Source of the DNA: Siphonodentalium dalli
Taxonomy: Eukaryota; Mollusca; Scaphopoda; Gadilida; Siphonodentaliidae
Direction of reading: 5' to 3'
Length of the DNA stretch: 64,000 nt
Assembly (NCBI GenBank): GCA_032622095.1
Contig: CP136063.1
Location: 209,919,934-209,983,933, forward strand
The notes under the pieces were generated by a model. It saw only the letters and a program-made list of their open reading frames with translations. It was not told where the DNA came from and did no database searches. Every line of letters begins with the position of its first letter. Within the stretch, counting starts at the first letter, position 1. Shown one piece after another: positions 36,376 to 48,740 of this stretch. Made by a program: the position numbers and the translations under genes.

Positions 36376-37183
36376 TTAAGCCTTCTGTTATGTTTAGATA
36401 AACGTGAACCATATTGCTCATTTAGCCCGGATGGACAGGGATAGCCGATGGTCATCACTCGATGAGTGGTATTCAGTTATGTTCGTATATATGAGTACAT
36501 GCATGTGTATGTGCATGCGTGTGTCTGTGCGTGTGTGTATGAATGTGCAGGTATTGTGATCGTGTTTGTATTGTTGTACGTAATGTTCATTTATCTGCGA
36601 GTTTACTGATTAGACTGTGTCTGAATATGCTCGTGGTTAATATGGCTTGTGGGTACATGTGAGCTTATATGTGTATAGATGTGTACTTCAGTATATGCGA
36701 CGGGATGATAGCTCTTTCGTTAACTACCAGGTAATTCCGTACATCAATCCAATTAGACTGGTGGCATTTGGTGGTCGCTCGCGTGCCGTTAACGCTCTTA
36801 ATTGAAGAGGTGATAGAAAATTAATCCTCAGTTCCTCAAACGACGTTCTATTGAAATTAACTGTATATAGCTATGACCGTTCGGTTCATCGACGCCCCTT
36901 ATATGTCTTCACGGATAATGCCATTGCATGGTATAAGCTAGACTTCTTGTCTGGAAATTTAGACCTTGAAATTTCGAAGCAGATTATCCACCAACTTATT
37001 ATAAATTCCAGATGGATATAGCTTCTATATCCTTCTATACACCTGTTGCAAAGGAATTAGCTAATCTTGGAATTATATCGCAAACCAACGGATTTATCGT
37101 ACACACGTTGTCCGAAACATGACTGAAACTCATGAACTCCCCAATCCGACCTGTGCATAATATTGCACCGGACTTCCATGAAA
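36376..37183. other. No recognised gene; possible upstream RT debris
   Basis: A TG-rich stretch (36,480-36,560), then AT-rich DNA. The last 300 bp may belong to the reverse transcriptase relic that follows, but no motif is clear. Confidence 0.35.
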
Positions 37184-37315
37184 GTACTTATCTTCATAAA
37201 CGATTTGCCAGAAAATATAAATTGTATATGCAAAATATTTGCAGAGGACAGTAAACTAATTGCGAATCAGACCAACAACACAAGACATACAATGCAAGTA
37301 TCAATGACACTGTAG
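37184..37315 (+). pseudogene. Second reverse transcriptase fragment
   Basis: The frame reads VLIFINDLPENINCICKIFAEDSKLIANQTN and ends at TAG. This is the segment around the active-site box of Jockey/CR1-type LINE reverse transcriptases, where the family has (L)FINDLP..(Y/F)ADDTKL. The first catalytic Asp is Glu here (FAED). Only about 43 codons are open, and no neighbouring RT motif could be placed. It is separate from the LINE at 31,850-35,490 because its motifs repeat ones already present there. Confidence 0.7.
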
Positions 37316-37429
37316 CTCAACTTGGGAAGGATTTATTTTTTCCTGAGCAATAAATAGAATGATAAAGAAGGAAAGTCAAACAGTTACAGTAAAGGGTTTG
37401 TATTGTGTAGATGAAATTATTTTCATATC

Positions 37430-38420
37430 AAACTTTTCTTCAATAAATGTGGGCTGCAGGGTGTGCCTAGATTTCAAATTAGAAATCCATGATGGCTGCT
37501 GGCAGCCACGTTTTATAACGAATTTCGGAAATAATCGATAGCTCCCATCTAGAGGTCACCCCGAAGATCCGCATGCAGTTTGGTGACGATTGGATGAGGG
37601 ATGTGGCCTGTAAGCTGTGCCGAAGGATTTAGTCATACAAAGAGTGAAATCCAAGATGGCCGCTGACAGCCATGTTTTTCAACGAATTTCGGAAATAGTC
37701 GATGACTCCCATCTGGAGGTCCAGAAGTTCCATATGAAGTTTAGTGATGATCGGATAAAGTGTGTGTCCTGCAGGGTGCGCCTAAGGATTTAGTGATGCA
37801 CAGAGTATAGTCTAAGATGGTCGTTGGTAGTCATGTTTTTCTACGAATTTCGGAAAAAATCTATGGCTCCCATCTAGAAGTCACCCTGAATATCTATATA
37901 TAGTTTGGTGATGATCGGATAAGGGATGTGTTATGTAGGGTGTGCCAAAGTATTTAGTCACACAAAGAGTAAAGTCCAAGATGGCTGCCAGCGGCCATGG
38001 TTCTTTTTATCGAAAATTGTTCAAATTCGATGGCTCCCATTTATTGGTGATCATAAACATGCCTGTAAAATTCCAATAAATGCTTGCTGCAGGCTATGCC
38101 AATGGATTCAAATTTGAAATCCAAGATGGCTACTGGCGGCCATGTTCTTTAACGAATTTATGAAAAAAATGATGGCTCCATCTAGAGGTCACCCCGACGA
38201 TTCATATGAAGTTTGGTGATGATCGGATGAGAGATGTAGGGTGTGCCAAATAATTCAGTCATACAAAGAGTAAAATCCAAGATGGCTGCTGGCGGCCATG
38301 TTTTTAAATGGATTTCGGAAATAATCAATATCTCCCATCTAGAGGTCACCCTGAAGATCCGTATGTAGTTGTGGTGGCGATCAGATGAGGGATGTGGTCT
38401 GTAGGCTGTGCCAAAGGATA
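37430..38420. repeat. ~160-bp tandem array with CCAAGATGGC cores
   Basis: Six units with spacings of about 164, 160, 165, 145 and 155 bp. Each carries CCAAGATGGCTGCTGGC or a variant, AACGAATTTCGGAAATAAT, CTCCCATCTAGAGGTCACCC and AGTTTGGTGATGATCGGAT. In the first unit ATGGCTGC and GCAGCCA form a short hairpin. No coding frame persists across units. Confidence 0.9.
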
Positions 38421-38424
38421 TAAT

Positions 38425-38600
38425 ATGGTCGTCGTCGGATTAGACCCAGAAGAAATTGGTAAAGAGGCAGTTTTGGTGTCATTCGACGCGGGAGAATCTC
38501 GTGTATAGCATATCCAAAATCCGCTAAAATCCGCTTTAGGGAAAATTCAGGATCCAAGATGGCGTCCAACATGGCCGCCGTTAGTCAAAAGAGACTCTGA
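38425..38600 (+). repeat. Dispersed repeat family B, copy 1
   Basis: The segment with GGATTAGACCCAGAAGAAAT, GAGAATCTCGTGTATA and TCCAAGATGGCGTCCAACAT matches 51,005-51,190 in reverse complement. It also loosely matches 49,280-49,400 in the same orientation. No terminal repeats were recognised. It follows directly on the 160-bp array and shares its AAGATGGC phrase. Confidence 0.75.
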
Positions 38601-39691
38601 CTGAGATTAATTCGATTATAGTGAGAACAAATGTTGCCATATGTATACAAATGTATACATTTTTGCGAAGGTAAAATATTATGCCACCTGTTTATGGCAA
38701 AAATGGAACCCCTCGTCCCAGATGACCGCCACAATGGCGGCCTAAACTCGAAAAATTGAAGTTTTTGCCTAATACCTTAAAGACCAGTTCCTGTTGTTTG
38801 ATAATGGTTGAGACTGCCGACGTTGATTAGTCTTATTCATGTTAATTCAGCATTGGAGCAACGAAATATACCATAAATGGGGTCCCAGACTCATCCACAC
38901 CCTCAAAAATTCGATTTTACAGAACGCGGTGTAAAATTTCACAAACATCGCCATTGGGATTCCAGTCATATATCAACAAGAAATGGACAGAACTGTACAA
39001 TGTAAGTTGGGCATACCATTATCTATAAATACTCCAATTCAATGAAACTCAAAGTGGCCTTTGTCTCAAAATGGCGGTCAAAATATGCAAAATGGCGGAT
39101 ATTGCTCACAGTGTCATTCAATCGATTATAAGTAGTGTTTGATGAATAAAATTGACTAAATAAATACGAATGTATACCTCTTTATGCTGCCATTATGCTA
39201 GCTCTATGGAAAAACTTTAAAAATCAGTACCCAAAATGGCCACCCGATGTGAAAAATACTATTTTCTATCACTTATTTTTATCACTTATTGCTCTCTGAA
39301 CTGGGAAACAATGGGTATACTCTTTCAATGGTCGTGCCAACTGATCATTCCGGCAATGACATGTGTAATCGATTAGGTCATAGTTTACTCCGGTCCTTCA
39401 CTAATAAGTTCTAACGAATGCGGTTTTTTAACCAAAATCGGCTTTGGGGCTCTGGTCACATTGGATATTTAGGGATGAGCAGATCTTGTCTACAAAATAA
39501 TTGAGCGTTTCTTTTATTTGTGAACATTCCATATCAAATGGACCAAAAGAAACAATAACTTTTATCTAACATGGCTTCCAAAACGAAAATGGTAGACTCT
39601 GCCCAGCTTGTCATATAATGGAAGTTGTGAGTGTTGGATGCAGTTGATAGTTGGCTAATCTATGTGACTTATATATATCAAAACTATTTAT
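38601..39691. other. Non-coding, AAAATGGCGG-rich
   Basis: No ORF of note. The phrase AAAATGGCGG or a near variant occurs repeatedly (near 38,733, 39,068, 39,089 and 39,234), suggesting decayed relatives of the neighbouring array. Confidence 0.4.
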
Positions 39692-41427
39692 TATACTTCC
39701 ATGGTGTAACCAAGGAAGTATATTGTTTTTCTACTGGGGTCGTTTTCCGTTTATTTGGAAATACTCAGAAACTAATTACAATAGGAACGCGAAATCTCTA
39801 GCGAATGTAGGCATCGGAGGTCTACTAAATATAATGGTATCCGGAATTCGGCGCAATGTTTTTTGACGGAGTTATGGCCCTTTTACGATTATTTTTCATT
39901 ATTATTTGTTATTATACTCGACACTTTTGCAACGCCCTAATACCTGAAAGTATGGGGAGTATCGAACTGAAAGTTTGTACATATGTTGGGGTCAATGAGT
40001 TCTAACCTATCGGCATACAACGAATATTGTCCGCATTTACCCAGCTGAGTTATCTCCCTTTATATGAAAAAATGTCACTTTACTATCTCGGAAATTATAA
40101 GGAGCAGAGTATCGAAAATTGGACCGTATGCACAACTCGATATGCCCTACTGCCCACGGGCATCAAAACTTGTGTCCGCGCTTTCCCTGCGGAGTTACCG
40201 CCCATAAATAGGCAAACCTCTATTTGATTTACTAGGCTGTCCTCTCGTATCATTCCAGATAAATGCATTTGGATTTCACAGTCGTTTTGACCGTTGTCAG
40301 TTTAGTTTGAGAAAGCAAATTGGACAGGGTCGGCCATATATTTTGACGCTGGGGTGGGGGCCAAATTTTCGAAGAAAAAAAGTTTTGATTGACATTCATC
40401 TATTTAAGTATGTGGATTCCCTGAACGAAAACGAACACGTACCGGAAAGGATTTTTGAAGTCCGAGAAGAAATGCAAGAGTTACCTGCCCTCAAAGTTTG
40501 CAATTTGGGCCCATGTGCTTGTGAACACATCTCCTCCGAAGATGTCGAACTTAGGATGTCATCAGATATCCCAGTGCGGACGGTCTGAAGAGAGCACGCG
40601 GTGTGCCAAATTTTGCCTGTGTCGGTTCAGTGTTGTGTGTCAGGGGAGGGGCGATCCGGGGTACCAATTTTGTATTCTTCTCCGAATCAGATGAAACTTG
40701 GAATATAACACCGACACCGCCAATCAATCTAGAAACTGAAAGAATTTCGAAAATCCATTGAAAAATGGCGGAGTTGCGGGCCTTCAAACTATGCAAATTT
40801 GGGCACATGTGCTTGTGAACATATCTCCTCCGAAGATGTCGAACTTAGGATGTCATTTGATATCCCAGTGCGTGCGGTGTGAAGGGAGCACGCGGTGTGC
40901 CAAATTTTGCCAGTGTCGGTTCAGTGTTGTGGGTCAGAAGATGGGCGGGCGGTCCGGGGTACCATTTTTTTTTATTCTTTTCCGAATCAGATGAAACTTA
41001 GAATATGACACCTACCATACACGATGATCACAAAACTGAAAACAGATCGTAAATCCGTTAAAAAATGGCCGAGATTTGGGGCCTCAAAATTTGAATCTGG
41101 ACCCATATTCTTTTCAATAACCAAAATGTTATCCGTCTCCGAATCATACAAAATTTATAACAAACAATCTGTGTGAGGAGCCGATCACATTACTGAAAAC
41201 AATTTTAAAATCCATTGAAAAATAACTGAGTTACGGGCCCTCAAACTTCGCATTTTGGGCCGGGTTTGATTATTTCCCAATCCCGTTACCCAATTTCGAG
41301 GTAGGGGTGGGGTCACTTACAAACACATACGATAAACACTCACATGATAAGAACAACATATAAACAACATACTTCGTATTTCCATCCCAAAAATTCGATT
41401 CTTTCAGATCATGATTTTCCCTATTAT
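39692..41427 (+). repeat. ~1.73-kb tandem unit, copy 1
   Basis: The unit starts with a 31-nt palindrome (halves TATACTTCCATGGT and ACCAAGGAAGTATA, one mismatch). It continues TTGTTTTTCTACTG, then includes GAGTTATCTCCCTTTATATG and TGTCCGCGCTTTCCCTG. An internal ~300-bp direct repeat (about 40,455-40,680 and 40,760-40,985) shares CATCTCCTCCGAAGATGTCG and GCCAAATTTTGCC. It ends in a TTATTAT tract before copy 2. ORFs at 40,307-40,994 follow the internal repeat and are not genes. Confidence 0.9.
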
Positions 41428-43153
41428 TATACTTCCATGGTGTAACCAAGGAAGTATATTGTTTTTCTACTGAGTTCGTTTTCCGTTTATTTCGAAATAC
41501 TCAGAAACTGATTGCAGTAGGAACGCGAAATCTCTAGCGAATATAGGCATCGAAGGTCTACTAAATATAATGGTACCCGGATTTCCGCCCAATGTTTCTT
41601 GGTGGAGTTATGGCCCTTTTGCGATTATTTTTCAGTATTATTATTATTATACTGGACACTTTTGTAATCAGTATTACTCGAAAAGTACAGGCAGTAGCAC
41701 ACTAAAACTTGGTAAGTAGGTTGGGGTACATAAGTTCTATGCCTATGGCCCATAACAATTTTGTCCGCGCTTTCACCGAGGAGTTATCTCCCTTTATTTG
41801 AAAAAAATGTCATTTTATTATCTCGGAAATTATAAGAAGCAGAGCATCGAAAATTAGACCGTATGCACATCTCGATATGCATTACTGCCCACGGGCATAA
41901 GAACTTGTGTCCGCGCTTTCCCTTAAGAGTTACCGCCCATAGTTGGCAAACCTTTATTTGATTGTACTCTGTTGTCCTCCGGTATCATTTCAGATAACTG
42001 CATTTGTTTTTATACTCGTGTTGAACGTTGTCAGCTTAGTCCGAGAAAGAAATTTTGACAGGGTTGAACATATATTTTTACACTGGGATGGGGGCAAAAT
42101 TTTCGCAAAAAATGCTTTTTATTGACATTCATATATTTAAGTATGTAGATTCCCTGAACGAAAACAAACCCATATCGGAAAGATTTTTGAAATCAGAGAA
42201 GAAATGTAATAGCTACGGGCCCTCAAAGTTTGCAATTTGGGTCCATGTGCTTGTGTACACATCTCCTCCGAAGATGTCGAACTTTGGATGTCATCTGATA
42301 TCCCAGTGCGTGCGGTCTGAAGACAGCGCGCGATGTGCCAAATTTTGCCAGTGTCGGTTCAGTATTGTGGGTCAGGGGAGGGGCGGTCCGGGGTACCAAT
42401 GTTTTATTCTTCTCCGATCAGATGAAACTTGGAATATAACATCTATATCACCAACCGATCTAGACACTGAAAGAATTTCGAAAATCCATTGAAAAATGAC
42501 AGAGTTGCGGACCCTCAAACTATGCAAATTTGGGCCCATATGCTTGTGTACACATCTCCTCCGAAAATGTAGAACTAAGGATGTCATCTGATATCCCAGT
42601 GCGTGCGGTCTGAAGAGAGCACGCGATGTGCCAAATTTTGCAAGTGTCGGTTCAGTGTTGTGGGTCAGGGGAGGGGTGGTCCGAGGTACCAAAATTTATT
42701 CCGTCTCCGAATCATATGAAACTCGGTATATAACATCTACCATACACGTTGATCATAATACTAAAAACCGATCGTAAATCCATTAAAAAATGGCGGATAT
42801 TTGGCCCCTCAAACTTTGAATGTGCGCCCGTATTCTTTCCAATAAACAAAATGTTAGTCGTCTCTGAATCAGACAAAAATTATAACAAAGACTCAATGTA
42901 AGTAGCTGATAACAATACTCGCAACAATTTTAAAATCCACTGGAAAATAACGGAGTTACGGGCTTTCAAAATTCGCATTTTGGGCCGGGTTTGACAATTT
43001 CCCAATCCCGTCACCCAATTTCGAGGCAGGGGTGGGGTCACTTCCAAACATTTGAGATCAACCCACACATGTTCAGGGAAAGATATAATCATCCTACTTC
43101 ATATTTTCCGTCCCTTAACTGCGATTTATTCAGCTCATGATTTGCCCTATTTT
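41428..43153 (+). repeat. ~1.73-kb tandem unit, copy 2
   Basis: Full-length repeat of copy 1, starting with the same 31-nt palindrome and containing the same internal ~300-bp duplication (42,200-42,420 and 42,495-42,710). The two copies are collinear with small indels. Confidence 0.9.
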
Positions 43154-44800
43154 TATACTTCCATGGTGTAACCAAGGAAGTATATTGTTTTTCTACTGAG
43201 GTCGTTTTCCGTTTATTTCTAAATACTCAGAAACTGATTGCAGTAGGAACGCGAAATCTCTAGCGAATATAGGCATCGAAGTATACTAAATATAATGGTA
43301 TCCGGATTTCCGCCCAATGTTTCTTAGTGGAGTTATGGCCATTTTGGGATTATGTTTCAGTATTATTATACTTCCATGGTGTAACCAAGGAAGTATATTG
43401 TTTTTCTATTGAGTCAGTTTTCCGTTTGACTGCAAATACTCAGAAACTAATGGGAGGAGGACCGTGAAATTTCTAGGGATCGTAGGCATCTAAGGGATAC
43501 AACAAATGAAGATATCGCGAGTTCGGCCCAACGCTTTACCACGGAGTGAAATTTGTTCACTATTATTATTATTATACTCGACACTTTTGCAACGCCTTAA
43601 TATCTGAACATATGGGGAGTATCGAACTGAAAGTTGGTACTTATGTTGGGGTAAATGAGTTATGTGCCATAGATGCATGACGAATATTGTCCGCGCAGAG
43701 TCTTCATATAAACGACCGCGACTCCTCTGAAAGTATCCGACATTAAAAGCCGTATCACACTCTGGTGTGACTGGAATAACGAGCGCAAGTGGTGCGCCAA
43801 AATCTGCCAGGTTCGGTTCAGTATTGTGGGTTTGGGGAGGGGGTGGACCCAGGTCCCAAATTGTTTTTGGAATATAACATCTACAATACATGCTGATTAT
43901 GAAACTGAAAACAGATCGTTAATCCGTTGGAAAATGTCGGAGATTTGGTCCCTCAAAGTTTAAAATTGGGCACATATGCTTGTCAATTTCAAAAATGTTA
44001 TTCGTCTCTGAATCAGATGAAATCCATACCATCGCATCTCTGAGAGCAGCAGATCACAAAACTGAAAACAGTTTTAAAATCCGTTGGTAATTAACGAAGT
44101 TACGGGCCATCAAAGTTCGCATTTTGAGCCGGGGTTGACAATGTGCTTATCCCGTCACACAGTTTCGAGGCAGGGGAGGGGTCACTCCCATACACGTCAG
44201 ATGAAAATACAAAAGCCAGGATAACATATGGTCACACAACTGAACATTTTGTGTTACTAAACTGCGATTCTTTCATCTCAATATTTTTTCTATTATTATA
44301 CTTCCATGGTGTAACCAAGGAAGTATATTGTTTTTCTATTGAGGCAGTTTTCCGTTTGACTGCAAATACTCATAAACTAATTGGAGGTAGAATATAAAAT
44401 TCTACAGCATAAGCCGATCACGAAACTGAAAGAATTTCGAAAATCCATTTAAATATTCCAGAGTTACATGTTTAGGCCTTCAACGTAACCGTTACGGACC
44501 AAACGACTCGCAACCTGAACTCCTCCGAACTTTCAAGTTATTGGAGGTCGAATCATAAGCCGATGTGACCGGAATAAAGAGCGCAAGTAGTGCGCCAAAT
44601 TTGGCCAGTTTCGGTTCAGTATTGTGGGTTAAGCAGAGGGGTGGTCCATGGAACCAAATTTGTTTTCCAAATCAGATGAAATTTATAATAGAAATCTTGG
44701 AGAGAAGCAGATCACAAAACTGAAGAAAATCAATTAAAACCCGTATATTGGAAATAACGGAGTTACTCAACAAAGAACTACAGATAATATAAAACTTAAT
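43154..44800 (+). repeat. ~1.73-kb family, truncated copies 3 to 5
   Basis: The palindromic start recurs at 43,154, 43,367 and 44,297. Copy 3 is only about 213 bp, copy 4 about 930 bp, and copy 5 is truncated near 44,800. Copies 4 and 5 share a variant 5' part (CTATTGAG(T/G)CAGTTTTCCGTTTGACTGC) distinct from copies 1 and 2, so two subfamilies are interleaved. Confidence 0.85.
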
Positions 44801-44919
44801 TAGATTTCGCGAAGAAAATTCCGAAAATGTTCATAAAGGTAACTCGCATTGAGCTGTAATATTACTTGTTATATAGGGTTTGTAACCATGCCTTTGATGA
44901 TTAGGTCAGCAAGGAACAT

Positions 44920-45730
44920 GGTTGGTAAATATATATGTGAGAGTTATGGAGGCACGGACTCATTATGAGTGATCATTGCTCATATTTGCTTAACTCAGTG
45001 AACGTGAACAAATTCTCATTTCTTATCAAAATGGCCATGTGTCGATCGGAATGGTACATCGTCTAGCCCAGACTTTAATGATCTTATCCACGACCTAACC
45101 ACATCAGCTACGGGGACATCCTTAAAAGGGAAGCCCTTTCACCGAGAGGTTAGGAAGCGTATCAGTCTGAACATGGGTCCAAACTCACTACCTTCGAAAT
45201 TCTTGATCTGCCATTCTGCGACCATACGATTACTGGTACTGGCGTATATATATATGTCAGAGTTATGGAGGCACGCACTCAGTATGAGTGTTCGGTGAAT
45301 AGCAATTCGACCCACATAGGTTGCTATCTTGAAGGGTGTCCTTAGTCGCATTGGTAATGTAACAGCATGTTGTGGGGAAGATGTCGGATTAAAATCAAAC
45401 AAATTACACATTGTTTTATCAGATAGGGGAACAATATATATCTAAATGAGCAATTCCATGGATATGCTATTATGAATATGTCGAGAGATCTGAATGTGTT
45501 TTGATGTTCAGCAGTATCATCCAGACTTTTACTTTTGATGTTTTCATCAGTAAGGATACTGCCTGTTAATACAGAACTATAGATTAGGTGAATATCAATT
45601 GGACCCACACATGTTGATATTGCGAAGGTTTTACAAGGCGCAATGTTAATGTGACAGCATTTTGTGAGGCAAATATGTTTGGTTAAATCAGTCACTTCAT
45701 ACATCTTTTTGTTCAGCACTAAGTACACTA
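44920..45730. repeat. Diverged ~320-bp tandem repeats
   Basis: GAGAGTTATGGAGGCACG..CTCA.TATGAGTG occurs near 44,940 and 45,255. A phrase with GGTGAATA(G/T)CAATT(C/G)GACCCACA..TTG(C/A)TAT occurs near 45,292 and 45,587. Together they indicate about three diverged units. The minus-strand ORFs at 45,139-45,728 follow the repeats. Confidence 0.6.
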
Positions 45731-47040
45731 CACATTTAATTGGACAGTTCCATGTAAATAAATTTTAGATGTCTTAAGGAATATTCATTTCCTAATGTAA
45801 TGACACTGTTTAGATACACTTGAGTCGATCACAAACATATAGTAGCACATCGATTTATAAACAAGTTTGTGATCCGTTAAAATGTTTTACAATTATAATT
45901 ACACATAGCTTTGGGCATAAATGTTGCTACTTACAATTGCCACATCCATGCCATATTGGGTGGCAGTCAAAGTAATTGTTGTGCGAGGGGATTGTATTTG
46001 TACGTAACAATGACTAGTGTTTGTGATTGTTTGGAAGAGGCTTTTTAAATAAATAGCGTTTACGTGAAAAATTAAGAATATCTAATTTCACTCGCTATCA
46101 CATCTCTAGATCTTTGCAGATCTGTACAGAGAATACTGTCTCCATGCAGTTTTTCGACCTACTTAGACCACATGAACGCGACACAGGGGAGCTACATTAC
46201 TGAATATTTACAACCATAATTTTCTTCTCAATGTTGCATACATGCCGATTGCAATAGTATCTAGTAGGTTAATGTTTGTTGTTTGATATGTTGTATTTTC
46301 CTGGTCCAAGCTATTTAAAGTTTACTTGTGAAATTTTAGGCGCCCAGGCACTGACATACGTACACACCCTCGATAACGATTGAATCATCTGCCTCTGCGT
46401 GCATATTTGCATTTTATTTTCTCTTATCTATGTTGCTAATTAGCATATTTTCCACATACGCGCCTTTCATTTAAAGCGTAGACATGTATTCGTAAAATTG
46501 TGATCTAATTAATGGAGCGGATATAATAGTCCCACCTATCACTGGTGTTAGGTTTGAAACGACCGCAATGCATATTTTGATCCGATATAACATAATTGTG
46601 TAACCAACCCCTATAATTGCAAGGTATATTATACTTCTCAATTCCTAATATACTATGTATTAGAATCTTGACTTGTATTGCATTTTTAGATTATAAATTG
46701 AAGACTGATATTGAGACACTGATAATCAATTTTATGGATGTACATTATTGCATGTGTATATTGGTGATTATCACATGTTACTTACATGTACATGTATATA
46801 GTGGGGAGTTATCAAGCTGCCCAATATATTTTGGCAAATAAACATTAATTGTATACGAAAACCTTAGGAAGATTTTACATCTTTTCAGATCTGCCAATAT
46901 ATAATCATACGTGTGTCTATGTATCTGATGTGTACTTACTGCTATTGGCATTTCTAGTTGGAACTTGAGTTTGGTAAGCCGTAGTTAGCGGATGGTAGAC
47001 GGCATGAATTCAGGCTAGGCATACAATTAAATATTTACTA
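45731..47040. other. No recognised gene
   Basis: AT-rich DNA. The ORF at 46,617-46,841 shows no domain. Confidence 0.4.
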
Positions 47041-47410
47041 GCTGGTGGGCCCGACTTCGTCCGAGCTGTTTCCCCTCTGCTTTCCGCCGAAAGGCGCGAT
47101 TTGACCTTGAATTGTCCATTTTTAAGGTCAAGGTCAGGTCGGGGTAACGATTCGACCCGTCCAAAACGCACTCTCGACAAAAGTACCCCTAGGTATCAAA
47201 GTTCGTCCGTTTTACCCGATTTGACCTTGAATTGACCATGTTGAAGGTCAATGTCAGGTCGGGGTCTCTATTTGACCCATCCAAAACACTCCCCGGACAA
47301 AAGTATCCACAGTTATCAAATTTCGTCGAAATCCGTCTGGCAGTTTTCCCGGCCATTGATAACAGACAAACAGACAGACAAACAGACAGAAGTCCCAAAA
47401 TATATATTAG
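47041..47410 (+). repeat. Dispersed retroposon-like repeat with ACAGACAGACA tail
   Basis: Two direct subrepeats of about 120 bp (near 47,099 and 47,219) share CGATTTGACCTTGAATTG, AAGGTCA, GTCAGGTCGGGGT and GACAAAAGTA. They are followed by AATTTCGTCGAAATCCGTCTGGCAG and an (ACAGACAA)n tail (47,364-47,391). A short simple-repeat 3' tail after such a phrase is common in RTE-related or other invertebrate non-autonomous retroposons. There is no coding frame. Confidence 0.6.
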
Positions 47411-47609
47411 ATATATGAAAGGGAAAATCAGTTCATGAGTACATATACCAGAAGGAAAGCTCCGATGGGATTTCAACATTAATCTGGGAGTGTTATACAT
47501 ATACAGAGACCAGAAGGAAAACTCTGAAGGAATTTCAGTTTTGTATACAGGGTGTATTGGACATGCATATACAAGAAGGAAAACTCAGAAGGGTATTTTA
47601 CTAGGAGTG

Positions 47610-47864
47610 TCAGTCCCATACAGCTGTAAACAAGAACAACATGTCAGAACAAATTGAAGCTGATACAATGCCTCGATTCAATGCACATAATAGATCATCG
47701 AGTGAAAAGGATGAACAGAACATGTCACTCCTAATATTAAATAAATGTGACGGTTTCGTATTCACCATCGAACGTGTAATTTTCTGGCCGTGTTCCGTGA
47801 CCAAGCACCACTCCAATTCGAATAAAATGTCTCTGGCAATTGAAATAAGATCTTGTACATCCAT
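47610..47864 (-). CDS. Hypothetical 84-aa ORF
   Basis: The ORF starts MDVQDLISIARDILFELEW and ends CSDMLFLFTAVWD. It contains four or more Cys and amphipathic stretches but no motif I recognise. A frame on the opposite strand (47,641-47,946) overlaps it. Its amino-acid mix looks more natural than that of most frames here, which is the only reason to list it. It could be one exon of a host gene or chance. Confidence 0.2.
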   Translation of the reverse strand: MDVQDLISIARDILFELEWCLVTEHGQKITRSMVNTKPSHLFNIRSDMFCSSFSLDDLLCALNRGIVSASICSDMLFLFTAVWD

Positions 47865-48009
47865 GTCTGTCAGTTTATTTCACCATACATGTCACGCGAC
47901 CTTTTCACTAACCTCAGTGCGCACACACCTGACTGGATGCACCTAAAATGCTGAATCAGCTATTTGGCAGCAGGTTACAACATACAAGGATATTACCTGA
48001 GTTCAGTTT

Positions 48010-48680
48010 AACTCAATTGTAACGATATATATGTTATTTCCCAATACAAGATTGCGGAACCGTTTGACCATCCGCCATGCCCGTCCAGCAGTTAAACATC
48101 CTGTTCAGCAATTCGGCTGCTGCACTTCAGTCGATTCTTGTGAACGCAGTTTAGCTCAATTTAACGAAGTCAGCAGAGTATAGGTTGTGCAAATGACTTG
48201 TAATCGATGGTCCAAGTACAGGGATGGATCACAATTGACCGACCTCCACCACAGTTCAACAGTTTAAATTCCCATTCAGCACTTTACGTACAGTTCAGCA
48301 GATTACCCCGAACGCAGATTAACATATTTTTAACGACGATTGTCGGGTATAGGTAATGCAAATGACTTTTAATCGATGGACCAAAACCAAATATAGGGAG
48401 GGAATACTATTGCACCGACTTCCACCCAGTTTAAAATCACGTTCGGCACTTCATCGGATACTGTTCAGCAGATCCCCCGAAAGTAGCTTAACCGATTTTT
48501 AACTATATGATAGTCAGGTATAGGTTATGCAAATGACTTGCAATCGATGGGCCATAACCAAGTACAGAGATGGAACACAATTAACATTTTAACGGACATC
48601 CACCCCTGTTCAACAGTTCAAAATCGCGTTCAGCAAATACTCGATTACAGTTTAGCAGATTCCACCGATCGCAGTTTAAC
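48010..48680. repeat. ~168-bp tandem array with GCAAATGACTT cores
   Basis: About four units. Each has a (G)GTATAGGTTATGCAAATGACTT phrase followed by AATCGATGG, then ACTTCCACC, CAGTTTAAAATC, CAGCAGATT and CGCAGTTTAACCGA. The GCAAATGACTT cores lie near 48,188, 48,358 and 48,526. The earliest unit (48,010-48,170) is most diverged. Confidence 0.85.
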
Positions 48681-48683
48681 CGA

Positions 48684-48735
<52 letters not shown>

Positions 48736-48740
48736 CATCC
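48684..48740. repeat. (CT)n microsatellite
   Basis: An imperfect CT dinucleotide run at the 3' end of the ~168-bp array. Confidence 0.98.

Noticed and set aside
40307-42692. ORFs of 78-145 codons within the 1.73-kb units
   Set aside because: The frames track internal ~300-bp repeats, differ between copies and are interrupted in one copy or the other.
48684-48740. CT tract as a splice-acceptor polypyrimidine tract
   Set aside because: It is a microsatellite; no exon-like frame follows.
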